DNA from: Actinomadura sp. CNU-125
GTDB taxonomy: Bacteria; Actinomycetota; Actinomycetes; Streptosporangiales; Streptosporangiaceae
Direction: 5' to 3'
DNA: 43,561 nucleotides
NCBI RefSeq assembly: GCF_001942465.1
Contig: NZ_MKJY01000543.1
Location: 1-43,561, forward strand
Each line of letters begins with the position of its first letter. Position 1 is the stretch's first letter. Below are positions 7,892-16,569 of this stretch, piece after piece. Both the position numbers and the translations under genes were made by a program. The notes below the pieces were generated by a model. That model did no database searches, was not told the DNA's origin, and saw nothing but the letters and a program-made list of their open reading frames with translations.

Positions 7892-8086
7892 CTACTGGTC
7901 GTCCTCGCTCTCGCTGGGGCGGGGACGGCTTCGCGGCCCCTTCCTGCCGGGGTTGCCGCGGGCGGGCTTCGGCGATGAACACGATGGCGCCATGACGCTC
8001 ACGCCCGCGACCCCGCCGAGCAGGGTGAAAGCCGATCGTTTCAGAAATCTTCTCCTGCTCGACGCGGCATCGTCTGGAGAATTCAC
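7892..8086 (-). CDS. Very small protein with twin-arginine signal
   Basis: 64 residues from GTG 8086, which has a strong GGGGGGA site four bases away; an in-frame GTG at 8137 would add 17 residues. The N-terminus holds a textbook Tat motif, SRRRFLK, followed by the hydrophobic stretch SAFTLLGGVAGVSVMA and then APSCSS, a possible weak lipobox. Only about 28 residues follow, rich in Pro/Arg/Gly and ending ESEDDQ. After export almost nothing but a charged tail would remain. No family recognised. Probably in an operon with the 92-residue gene downstream. Confidence 0.6.
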   Translation of the reverse strand: MNSPDDAASSRRRFLKRSAFTLLGGVAGVSVMAPSCSSPKPARGNPGRKGPRSRPRPSESEDDQ

Positions 8087-8242
8087 GACTTCCCCCCTGA
8101 GCGTGCGATTCGGGTCTTTGCTTTGGAGATTAGGCACACTCTGCGGGGGCTGCTATCCGATTCGCGCTGGGGTTGGCCGGTTCGCGCATCCGGTTGCGGC
8201 GTGTGGAGTGGCGGCGCCGAGGGCGTTTTGGTTCGGCTGTGG

Positions 8243-9243
8243 CTATCGGGCCGTGCGGAGGGTGTCTGACGGGAGGACGCCGTACTTGTCACCGTAGGCG
8301 GCGGCGAATCGGCCCAGGTGGGCGAATCCCCATCGGTGCGCCACGTCGGACACGGTGGTGCTGGACGGATCGGACGAGAGCAGGTCCGCGTGAGCTCGTT
8401 CCAGACGCAGGTTTCGCAGGTAGGCCATCGGCGGCATGCCGACGTGGGCCTTGAACGCCGTTTGGAGGGTGCGGATGCCGACGCCCGCGGTTTCGGCGAG
8501 TTCCGCCACGCTGAACGGAGTCTCCGGCGATGCCCGCATCGCATCGATGACCCGTTCGACCGTCCTGGGCCGGCACGGTGGCCCGGGGGTGAGCAGCTCG
8601 TCCCGGTAGTCGTGGTCGGCCGCGGCCAGGAGGTGGGAGAGCATGCTGTGCCATAGGGGCGCGCCGATGATCTCCTGCCGGGTCAGGGACTCTTCGCGGC
8701 CGGCCTGCCCGGCGAGCAAGCGGGCGAGGTCTCGCAGGACCCGCCCGTAGCCGTGGACCAGGTCCATCGAAGGGGCGAGTTCGATCGGTGACCGGATGGG
8801 CCTTTGCAGGAGGCGTTCCAGTTCCGCTTCCAGCGCTTCGCGCCTGATCTTGACGCAGAGGATGCGGCTTCCGGCGCTCCAGTGGGTCAGTCGTACGTCT
8901 CCGGTGGGCCCGTACAGGACGGCACGTTCGGGGGTCGCCGTGATCTCGTTGCCCCGGTTCCTGGAGCACAGGCTGCCCGACAACGGAATGTTGAAATGGT
9001 AGAACTTGTGAAGTTCGGCGAAGTCCATTCGGATGTCGGCGTCGAACCGGCAGTCTCCGACCAGGCCGGCCCGAGTTGCATGGCGTCGATCGACATCTTG
9101 AACCGGTCGGCTCTGCCGATGACGCTCATCCTGAGGGGGTAGTACGTCTGGGCGCCCTGCTCGCTGGCCTCGTCGAGGTCGAGAGTGCGAGTGCTGAAAC
9201 GCCAGGGCAGCGATGGAACTGCCGGGACAGGAGTGTTCGCCAT
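8243..9243 (-). pseudogene. AraC-family regulator, one-base frameshift
   Basis: About 330-residue AraC/XylS-type regulator of the AraC_binding_2 kind. The C-terminal part is intact, with two HTH motifs: FSVAELAETAGVGIRTLQTAF and VSDVAHRWGFAHLGRFAAAY, then the YGVLPSDTLR end. The first 58 or so residues start at ATG 9243 (GGTGG five bases upstream) and read MANTPVPAVPSLPWRF, then QTYYPLRMSVIGRADRF to AMQLG. Near 9070-9076 one base appears to be missing; the other frame continues RAGLVGDCRFDADIRMDF. An internal ATG at 9028 would give a protein without the start of its ligand domain. Target genes are not evident. Confidence 0.8.
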
Positions 9244-9569
9244 ACTGCCACCATGCGCCGGAATGACCATTCAGCGCAGAACTCTAGCACGATTTCCATC
9301 CGCCACAACTCTCATTGTTACTTGTTTTATTTGATCTCTGCGAGTGGCCTGAAAAGAACCTCGGTCGAGGAGATTGGGTCGGTACTTTGTTCGAGGTGGC
9401 CACGTCTGAGCATTCTTGCCTCGGTGTGGAAGGAAAAGGGTGGTGGCCGTTCCGGCGCTCCCGCAATCCCCACGGACCGGACACGCCGCTCGTCGCGCAG
9501 CGATGATCCGGGTCCCGGTGCCGGATCGGTTAACTCGCATCCTTTGGCCTGACAAACCGATTATCGAAG
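9244..9569. other. 326-bp intergenic region, AT-richer
   Basis: No gene is seen. Bases 9270-9360 are clearly richer in A and T than the flanks, as expected for divergent promoters of the AraC gene and the Crp operon. CGATTATCG, a nine-base near-palindrome, lies at 9558-9566 just before the crp start. No convincing -35/-10 pair could be fixed by eye. Confidence 0.4.
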
Positions 9570-10256
9570 ATGACCATGATCGGTCAGAGCACTCTCGTCC
9601 CGCTCCGGGAGTGGGAGAAAGGGGATGTGGATGTTCCGGTTGAGGCGTGGGCGCGGCTCGTGTCGGAGGGCCGTGGCCTGCGGTTCCGGGCCGGGGACGT
9701 GCTGCTCCGGCAGGGCGACGCGGCGACGCACGTGCTCGTCCTGGTCGCCGGACGGGTGAAGGTGCTGCTGACGTCGGCGGACGGGGACGTCCTGCTGCTG
9801 GCGGTTCGCGGGCCCGGTGAGGTACTCGGGGACGTCTCGGTGCTGGGCGGCGACGGACGTTCGGCGAGCGTGGTCGCCGTCGAACCGTGCACGACCCGCG
9901 CCATCACGGCGGAACGGTTCCGCGAACTGGTGCGGGAGGAGAGTTTGGACGGTTTCTTCCTGCGGCACACGATGGCGAGGCTTCGGGAGGGCGAGGCGTG
10001 GCGGGCCGAGCTGGCCGCGCTTCCGGCGGGGCCCCGGCTGGCGCGTGCGCTGCTGCGGTTCGCGGACGAACGCGGCGACGTCGTCCTCGGGCAGGCCGAG
10101 CTGGGGCAGGCGACCGGGCTCTCGCGGAGCACCGTCGCCGCCGAACTCGCGCGGATGCGCGATGCCGGTCTGGTGTCGACGGCGCACCGGCGCGTCGCCG
10201 TCGGCGATCGTCCGGGACTCCACGAATTGGCCGAGTCGGGCCACCGAAGTGTCTGA
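9570..10256 (+). CDS. Crp/Fnr-family transcriptional regulator
   Basis: 228 residues. The N-terminal cyclic-nucleotide-binding fold is visible as LRFRAGDVLLRQGDAATHVLVLVAGRVKVLL, broken up by turns, through GPGEVLGDVSVLGG and RSASVVAVEPC (residues about 35-110). A long dimer helix and a C-terminal winged helix follow, with LGQATGLSRSTVAAELARMRDAGLV (about 170-195). No Fe-S cysteine cluster of Fnr is present. The phosphate-binding cassette is not the classical RSA-bounded E. coli CRP form, so the ligand is uncertain. It is followed 63 bases later by a nucleotide-cyclase-like gene, which invites the idea that the neighbour makes its ligand. A truncated second copy of its start lies at 6146. Confidence 0.9.
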   Translation: MTMIGQSTLVPLREWEKGDVDVPVEAWARLVSEGRGLRFRAGDVLLRQGDAATHVLVLVAGRVKVLLTSADGDVLLLAVRGPGEVLGDVSVLGGDGRSASVVAVEPCTTRAITAERFRELVREESLDGFFLRHTMARLREGEAWRAELAALPAGPRLARALLRFADERGDVVLGQAELGQATGLSRSTVAAELARMRDAGLVSTAHRRVAVGDRPGLHELAESGHRSV

Positions 10257-10319
10257 TGCCGGACAGTTCGCGCGCCCGAACGGCCCGATGGTGGAGGTCC
10301 GAGAGCGAAGGGGTGTGCC

Positions 10320-11074
10320 GTGCGCGAGTTCCGCAGTGTGTTCGTCGTCGACGCCGAGAAGTTCAGCCACCACCGGGACGCCGAGTTGCCGGGCGTCCAC
10401 CTGGAGATCCGCCGCGCGGTCGAGGCCGCGTGCGAGCGCAGCGGGCTCGGTGAGATGTGGGGGGAGGTCCGATTCCTGCAGAGCACCGGGGACGGTCTGC
10501 TCGCGGCGCTTCCGCTGGCCGCGATGGCTCCGCTGATCAGCCCGTTCGTGGACGAGCTGCAGCGCGTCCTGGCCGAGGCCGCGCCGAGGATGCGCGGTCA
10601 AGGGCTGCGGCCGTTGCGGCTGCGGGTCGCCCTGCACGTCGGGATGCTGGACGACGAGCACTCCGAGGCGGCGGGGATCTCGACGGCGACGAACGACGTC
10701 AACCGGCTGCTCGACTGCGGCCCGCTGCGGGACGCGCTGGGCACGAGCGATCCCGACGTCACGTTCGCCGCCGTCGCCGTGTCCGACGAGCGTTCAGGAT
10801 GTTCGTCGAGGGCGGCTTCACTGACCTGAAGCCGAGCCAGTTCACCGAGGTCCGGGCCCGCGTGAAGCAGTTCGACCGGCCCGCATACCTGTACGTCCCG
10901 AAGCCGTCCCGCCGGGAGGACGGCAAGGACCGGCCGGATAGCGGCCCGCCCGTCGAACCGCCGGCCCCGTCAACGCGCGGGCAGTCGTTCTCGAACTTCA
11001 AGGTCAGCGGGGACGGGTCGCAGAACTTCGTGGGCGGCCAGATCAACGGCGATGTCCGGCAGGACCGGTCATGA
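10320..11074 (+). pseudogene. Class III nucleotide-cyclase-like protein with C-terminal amyloid-like motif, frameshifted
   Basis: About 250 residues from GTG 10320 (AAGGGG eight bases upstream). The fold follows class III cyclases: first metal aspartate Asp11 in FVVDAEKFS, second in STGDGLLAAL (Asp58), then LRLRVALHVGML and TNDVNRLLD with Asn125 and Arg129 at the N-x3-R transition-state positions. The usual substrate-selecting Lys before TGD is Ser/Thr, so nucleotide choice is unclear. Near 10793 one base is missing; the other frame continues FRMFVEGGFTDLKPSQFTEV to YLYVPKP, a Pro-rich linker and the QSFSNFKVSGDG, QNFVGG motif, ending at 11074. The stop overlaps the next ATG. Possibly a signal-producing or signal-sensing partner of the genes on both sides. 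Confidence 0.72.
10982..11053 (+). repeat. Amyloid-like signalling motif, copy 1 (C-terminal)
   Basis: Encodes QSF-x-x-F-x-VSGDG-x-QNFVG-x4-GD near the end of the cyclase-like protein. The same pattern begins the next protein (11080-11148). Synonymous codons differ (for example the serine of VSG is AGC here and TCG there), so the likeness is kept at protein level. Confidence 0.65.
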
Positions 11075-12989
11075 CCGCGCAGTCGTTCGCCGACTTTCAT
11101 GTCTCGGGCGATGGCCAGAACTTCGTCGGTTCTACCGTCGGCGGCGACGCCGTCCTGAACGTGCATAACTTTCTGCGGGGACGCCCGGCGCTGATCCTGC
11201 CCGCGAGCGATATCGCTGAGCGCGTCGACTGCCATGTTCCCGCCCGCAACCACGACCTGGTGATCAAGTCGTTGGAGAGGGATCACACCGTCATGCTCGG
11301 CGGGCCGCCCGGATCCGGGCGGGAGACCGGTGCCATCGCCGCGCTGCGGTACCTGGTGCCGGGGATGCGGATCCGCCGCTTCTCCGCCGATTACGAGGAC
11401 GTCGAGGAGGTTCGTGCCGAGGGCCGTTGCGGGTACCTGGTCCGGGCGGCCGACGAGAGTCCCGAAGGCGTGCGCGCGTGCCTGGACGCCGCGCGGGAGG
11501 TGGGCGCGTACGTCGCGGTCATCGGGGACGAGACGCAGTGGCGGAGGCTCGCGCCGCCGATGGAGTTCATCGAGTTGCGGCCGCCGGACGCGGTCGAGGT
11601 GTTCCGGCGCCGGATGGTGGTGCGCGGGTTCCCCGCGTGGGCGCGCTGGGACGCGGCGCGGTCGCTGCTGGCGGACGCTCGTCCCGGCGACGCCCGGCGG
11701 CTCGCGGGCATCGTCGAGGAGGTCGCCGCTCGCGCCGAGGGCCGGGGCGGGACGGACGCGGACGTCGAGGCGGTGCGGGCGGAGGTCACGCGGTCCTATC
11801 GGGGCTGGCGGGAGCATCTGCGCACGTGGTTCGCGCGGAACGAGCCGCCCCAGAACCGCGCGTTGCTGCTGTCCGCCGCCGCGCTGGAGCCCACGTCGGT
11901 CGAGAACGTCTACAAGGCCGCCGTGGCGCTCGCGCGGCGGCTGAAAGTCGACGTGAACGGTGCCGGGCTCGCCTGGTTCCCGGCCACCGGCCTGAACGAA
12001 CTGCTGGAGGCGGCGGACGAGGACGAGGGGGTCGTGTTCCGGCGGCACGGGTTCGGCCCGTCCGTGCTGCGGCACGCGTGGATCGACTATCCGGTGATGC
12101 GCCCCGACCTGCTGGGCTGGTTGACGGGCCTCGTTCTGGAGAGCGGCACGTCCCCCGAGACGCGGACGCGCATCGCGGAGACTCTCGGGGATCTCGCCGC
12201 CGAGCACGGCCACGCGCAGCAGATTCTGGACGCGGCGAAGGCGTGGGCCGAGGCGGATCTGCCCGATCCCGCCTATGTCGTCCTGTCGCGGACGTGCCTG
12301 CATGCTCGGGTGGGCGGGGGCGTCCGGCGCGGGCTGTACGAGTGGTCGAAGAGGGGCGGCCTGGACCAGACGTTGAAGCTGACGGTCGCGCGGGTCTGCG
12401 AGCCGCTCGGGCAGGCGTACCCGTCGATCGCGCTGACCCGGTTGAAGCATCTGGCGACGCGCGGCAACCCGCAGGTGCGCGCGGAGGTGGCCAAGGCGGC
12501 AGTGGAGCTCGCGCGGGCGGGGCATCGGGGTGAGGTCGTCGGCGCGGTGCTCGGCTGGTGCGGTCCGTCCGCGCACGAGTCGTTGTCCGAGGTCGCGCAG
12601 GACCGGCGGGCGCGGGCGGGTGCGTCGGTGTTCCTCGCCCTGGCGGCGGACGACGCCGGGGACGGGACGCCGATCGTCCTCGACCTTGTAAACGCTCGCG
12701 CTGCGAGCCCGCGTGGGAAGCGGCGATGGCGGGCGTGCCGGCGCTCGGGTGGGAGGGGCCCGCCGTGTTCTGGCTGGACGCCGCGCTCGCGCACCCGCAT
12801 CTGCGTGCCGGGATCGTCCGGACGTTCGTCGCCGCCGCCCGTCCCGCGCCGGACGCGATGATCGGGCTGGTGCGGGGCTGGGCGGCGGCGGAACCGGCGC
12901 GGCGGGAGATCCGGGACGCGATCGTGCTCGGGCTTTCGCGTCCGTGGTGGCTGTGGCTGGTCAGGTGGGTCGTGCTGCGGTGGCGGTGA
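11071..12989 (+). pseudogene. STAND/AAA-like P-loop protein with N-terminal amyloid-like motif, frameshifted
   Basis: About 640 residues. Residues 4-26 carry the QSF, VSGDG and QNFVG motif shared with the end of the previous protein. A degenerate Walker A follows, GGPPGSGRETG (77-87), with Arg84 in place of Lys and Glu after it; YLVRAADES may be the Walker B strand. The rest is alpha-helical, with HEAT-like segments such as LKHLATRGNPQVRAEVAKAA. Near 12685-12705 one base is missing and the other frame continues CEPAWEAAMAGVPALGW to a Trp-rich hydrophobic C-terminus, RPWWLWLVRWVVLRWR, which may touch the membrane. The layout recalls NLR/STAND-like proteins of bacterial conflict systems. ATP hydrolysis is doubtful. 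It is the last gene of the crp operon. Confidence 0.68.
11080..11148 (+). repeat. Amyloid-like signalling motif, copy 2 (N-terminal)
   Basis: Encodes QSF-x-x-F-x-VSGDG-QNFVG-x4-GD at residues 4-26 of the P-loop protein. About 15 identical positions in 24 compared with copy 1, one residue shorter. Placement at the effector C-terminus and receptor N-terminus of adjacent genes is the arrangement known for bacterial amyloid signalling sequences. Confidence 0.65.
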
Positions 12990-14216
12990 TCAGCCGGTCG
13001 GGGGCGTCCAGTTCGCGGGGATGTGGGCGAGGCGGACGCGCTGCGGGTGGTCGCCGACGGGGACGGACGCGACCTTCTCGCCGGTGGCGAAGCTGATCGC
13101 GGTGACCTGGTCGGTGCCGCTCTCGGAGATGACGCACGACTTCCCGTCGCCGCTGACGGTCGCCCAGTAGGGCTTGGACGCGGTGACGAGCGGGCCCTCC
13201 TGCAAGGTGGCGCGGTCGACGACGGTGGCGTAGTCGTCCATGGTCCCGGCGATGCACAGCTTGGTGCCGTCGGGGCTCATCGACATGCCGTGGTGGCGGG
13301 AGTCGTTGACGAACGTGGTGCGGTCGTCGCTGGTCTCGGGGTTCTTCGGCAGTTCCTTGACGCGGGTGATCGTGTCGGACTCGACGTCGTATTCGAGGAA
13401 GCCGTTGAAGAACGACACCTGGAAGTACAGCTTCGACTCGTCGGGGGTGAACGCGACGGGACGGACGGCGTCGGAGAGGTCGTCGCGGCCGAAGGCGTCG
13501 AGGCGTTCGCGCATGTCGACGGTGCGGACGGTCTCGAAGGTGGTCGTGTCGACGATCGTGATCTTCCGGTCGCCCTTGGCGAAGTCGAGCCACGGGGCGT
13601 CGAGGTCGTTGTTGACCTCGCCGATCGACATGTTCCAGAGGTACCGGCCGTTCTGGGTGTAGACGTTCTCGTGGGGTTTGTCGCCCGTGCCGAAAGAGCC
13701 GAGTTCCTCGCCGGTGTCGATGTCGAGGACGTGCACGGTGTTGGACGTCGAGGCGGAGACGGCGACCGAGTTGCCGTCCGGCGAGACGGCCATGTGGTCG
13801 GCGCGGTGGCCGGAGACGGGGAAGCGCCAGTTGACGTCGCCGGTTTCGAGGTCGATGGAGACGACGTCGGCGAAGCTGGGGCGGGACACGACCATCGATC
13901 GGCCGTCGGGGGTGGAGTACATGTCGTCGACGTACTGGTCGTGGCCCTCGCCGACGGTGATGCGGATGCCCAGGAAGAAGACCAGCTTGACGGGGTCGCT
14001 GTAGATCTCCTGGAGGCGTTCTTCCTTGTCCGGGACGACGTTGATGCGGCCGATGGCCTCGAAGTCGCCGCGCGCTTCGATGACGTGGGCGGTGCCGTCC
14101 CAGTTGTTGCCGACGAACATCACCTCGCGGAGCGGCTCCGCGTGGGCGGGGGCGGTGGTGAGGGTGGCGGTGAGGGCCGCGGCGGCGAGGCCGCAGCTGA
14201 TCGTCCGGGGCTTCAT
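12990..14216 (-). CDS. Secreted beta-propeller protein (YncE/YVTN-like)
   Basis: 408 residues. A Sec signal peptide covers residues 1-26, ending APAHA. The rest is built of repeated propeller blades: HMAVSPDGNSVAVSASTSN, VHVLDIDTGEELGSF, GMSMSPDGTKLCIAGTMDD and ISFATGEKVASVPVGDHP among them. ATG 14216 follows GAGGAG at six bases. Such proteins act as extracellular scaffolds or binding proteins; no catalytic residues can be named. It is divergent from the PucR-type gene and converges, with no gap at all, on the P-loop protein gene. Confidence 0.82.
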   Translation of the reverse strand: MKPRTISCGLAAAALTATLTTAPAHAEPLREVMFVGNNWDGTAHVIEARGDFEAIGRINVVPDKEERLQEIYSDPVKLVFFLGIRITVGEGHDQYVDDMYSTPDGRSMVVSRPSFADVVSIDLETGDVNWRFPVSGHRADHMAVSPDGNSVAVSASTSNTVHVLDIDTGEELGSFGTGDKPHENVYTQNGRYLWNMSIGEVNNDLDAPWLDFAKGDRKITIVDTTTFETVRTVDMRERLDAFGRDDLSDAVRPVAFTPDESKLYFQVSFFNGFLEYDVESDTITRVKELPKNPETSDDRTTFVNDSRHHGMSMSPDGTKLCIAGTMDDYATVVDRATLQEGPLVTASKPYWATVSGDGKSCVISESGTDQVTAISFATGEKVASVPVGDHPQRVRLAHIPANWTPPTG

Positions 14217-14337
14217 GGCCGCTCCTCGCGGTGTTACTTTTCGGTAGCCGATAGCAAAGCAAGCGCCCGCCCGGCCTCGATAGGGGTCGGCGGACAAGAA
14301 GGTCCATATCGATTGGAACCGGCCCACAACCCCGGCG

Positions 14338-15440
14338 GTGATCGTGCACGAGGACTTCGCTGCGGTGCTGCACCGGATGGCGACGGACGCAGGCGTGATC
14401 GAGGAGGTCGTCCGGGCGGCGCGGAGCCAGTCGCCGCCGGTGGCGCGGCTGCCGGAGGAGGAGACGCGGCGGCACGTCGCGCTGGTGCTGCCGGTGGTGC
14501 TCAGCGGGGAGGGCGATCTGGCGGCGGCGGCGCGGCTGGGCGCGGACCGGGCGGCGCAGGGCGTGTGATCACGGCGCTGCTGCACGGGGTGCAGGCGGGA
14601 CGGAGCCGCGCGGCGCGGATCGCGGTGGTGCGGGGGCGGGCGGCGGGCGTGCCGGAGGAGACGATGCTGTCGGCGCTGCTGGATCTCGAACCGCGCGTCG
14701 GGGCGCTGGAGCGGGCGGTGGTGAACGGGTACCGGACGGCCGAACTGGAGCTCGCGCGCACCGCGCGGGACGTCCGGTTCCAGGTGCTGCGGCGGCTGCT
14801 GCACCGGGCCGAGGAGGCCCCGCCGGACGAGCACGTCCTGCAGGCGGGCCTCCGGCCGGACGGGCTGTACCGGTGTCTGGCGTCGAACGTCACCGATCCG
14901 GTGCGGGCGCGGGAGCTGGAGCGGCGGCTGGCGGTGTTCGGCGGGGTGTTCGGGCTGGTGGACGGGCGGTTCTCGGGTCTCGCGGCGCGGCTGCCGGAGC
15001 GGGTCGAGGGGGACGTGCTGGTGGTGTGCGCGCCGCCGGCGCGGCTGGCGGACGTGCGGGGGCTGCACGCGCTGTGCGGGTCGGCGCTGGGCGCGGCGGA
15101 GGCGCGGGGGTTGCGCGGGTTGCGGGACCTGACGGAGCTGGCGGGCGAGACGGCGCTGGCGGCGCAGCCCGCGCTGGCGGGGCTGCTGCGCCGGACGCTG
15201 CTGGGGCCGCTGGATCCCGGCGATCCGTTCCATCGGCAGCTCGCGGCGACGGCGCTGGCGTACCTGGACCACGAGCGGCGGCTGGACCGGACGGCCGCGG
15301 CGCTGCACGTCCACCCGAACACCGTCCGGTACCGGCTGGGGCGACTGGAGGAGATCGTCGGGGCGTCGCCGGGCGCGGAGGGCACGGTGCTCGACACGCT
15401 GCGCTGGTGGTGGGCGCTGCACACCTGGCCTGCGGAGTGA
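14338..15440 (+). pseudogene. PucR/CdaR-type helix-turn-helix regulator, frameshifted
   Basis: About 367 residues. The N-terminal part (VHEDFAAVLHRMATDAGVI to LAAAARLGADRAAQGV) hits TGA at 14566-14568. One missing base there restores the usual ...AAQGV-x-ITALLHGVQAGRSRA... continuation, and the second frame runs to 15440. The C-terminus is a PucR-type HTH: LDRTAAALHVHPNTVRYRLGRL, then EEIVG. Starting translation at GTG 14566 would give a shortened protein, but the family has the extra N-terminus. The start at GTG 14338 has no clear ribosome site. Such regulators control catabolic or amino-acid genes; the divergent propeller gene is the closest candidate target. Confidence 0.8.
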
Positions 15441-15441
15441 G

Positions 15442-15472
15442 GCCCGGCCGGTCCGTGGCGGACCGGCCGGGC
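15442..15472. terminator. Bidirectional hairpin terminator
   Basis: Perfect 14-base arms GCCCGGCCGGTCCG and CGGACCGGCCGGGC around a TGG loop, between the convergent ends of the PucR-type gene and the acyl-CoA dehydrogenase gene. There is no U-tract, as is common in high-GC actinomycetes. Confidence 0.75.
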
Positions 15473-15480
15473 GCGGGCCG

Positions 15481-16569
15481 TCAGGGGACGCCGAGGTCGG
15501 TGGCGAGGCGGTCGAGGTGCAGGGTCGGGTCGCCGTGGGCGAGTGCGGTCGACAGGGCGTGCCGGGAGAAAAGGTGCAGATCGTGCTCCTGGGTGAAGCC
15601 GATCGCGCCGTGCACCTGGTGGCCGAGGGCGCACACCCGTTCGTACGCCTCGCTCACCCACGCCTTGGCGGTCGCCACTTCGCGGGACGCGTCCCGGCCG
15701 ACCGAGAGCAGCCATATCGCCTCGTAGGCGATGAACCGGGCCCCGAGGACGTCGATGGCCATGTCGGAACAGTGGTGCTGAACCGCCTGGAACGTCCCGA
15801 TGGGTTCACGGAACTGGTGCCGCTCCCCCGCGTACGCGACCGTCATGTCGAGGACGCGCTGGGCCGCGCCGACCATCTCCGCGCAGGTCGCGGCCGCGCC
15901 GAACAGCGAGATCGCGTCGGCGGCGGCCCGGTCGGCGCCGAGCGCGTCGTCCGGGGCGACGCGCACGCCCGTCACGTCGACGTGGCACGGACGGTCGAGC
16001 CCGAGCGTCCCCACCGGACGCAGGGTCGCGGCGGACGCGTCGATCCGGAACGCGCGGGGTTCGCCGTCCAGGCGCGCCACGACGAGGACGTGCTCGGCGG
16101 ACGCGGCGAACGGGACGAACGTCGCGACCCCGTCGAGGAGGTATCCGGCCCCGTCGGGCGTCGCGACCGGGCCCTCGCCGGGCCGGTCCCACGGCGGCGG
16201 CGCGGCGGTCGCGACGTGCCCGGCGGCGATCGCGCCGAGCCACCGGGCGCGCTGGTCCGGGGTGCCGTACCGGGCGATCGGCAGGCCGCACGCGGCGACG
16301 GACGCGGCGAGCGGGCTCGGGACGAGCGCGCGCCCGAGCTCCTCGAACAGCAGGCAGGCGTCGAGGAAGTCGCCGCCGACGCCGCCGTCCGCGGCGGCGA
16401 ACGGCAGGCCCGTCCAGCCGAGTTCGGTCATCTCCTTCCACAGGTCGGCCGAGTGTCCCGCCGGGTCGCCGGCCATGGCGCGCGCCCCGGCGGCCGCCGC
16501 GCGTCCGGCCAGGAGCTCGCGGGCGGTCGCGGCGATGAGCTCCTGGTCCTGCGTGCGGGTCAGGTCCAT
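15481..16569 (-). CDS. Acyl-CoA dehydrogenase family protein (short, 362 aa)
   Basis: FAD-dependent acyl-CoA dehydrogenase that introduces an alpha-beta double bond into an acyl-CoA. At 362 residues it is slightly shorter than the usual 380-400. Family features: MTELGWTGLPFAAADGGVGG, the helical GERHQFREPIGTFQAVQH segment, and the C-terminal QVHGAIGFTQEHDLHLF signature. The canonical TSG/SEP substrate-loop region is poorly kept, as in the weaker partner of alpha2beta2 dehydrogenases known from steroid degradation. A second dehydrogenase gene in the same operon could be its partner (inference). It is last in the operon; its ATG overlaps the end of the VOC gene by ten bases. Confidence 0.87.
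   Translation of the reverse strand: MDLTRTQDQELIAATARELLAGRAAAAGARAMAGDPAGHSADLWKEMTELGWTGLPFAAADGGVGGDFLDACLLFEELGRALVPSPLAASVAACGLPIARYGTPDQRARWLGAIAAGHVATAAPPPWDRPGEGPVATPDGAGYLLDGVATFVPFAASAEHVLVVARLDGEPRAFRIDASAATLRPVGTLGLDRPCHVDVTGVRVAPDDALGADRAAADAISLFGAAATCAEMVGAAQRVLDMTVAYAGERHQFREPIGTFQAVQHHCSDMAIDVLGARFIAYEAIWLLSVGRDASREVATAKAWVSEAYERVCALGHQVHGAIGFTQEHDLHLFSRHALSTALAHGDPTLHLDRLATDLGVP

Noticed and set aside
10320..12989. A classical CBASS or Pycsar locus
   Set aside because: No CD-NTase, TIR, transmembrane cyclic-nucleotide effector or ubiquitin-like genes are present; only a looser analogy is justified.
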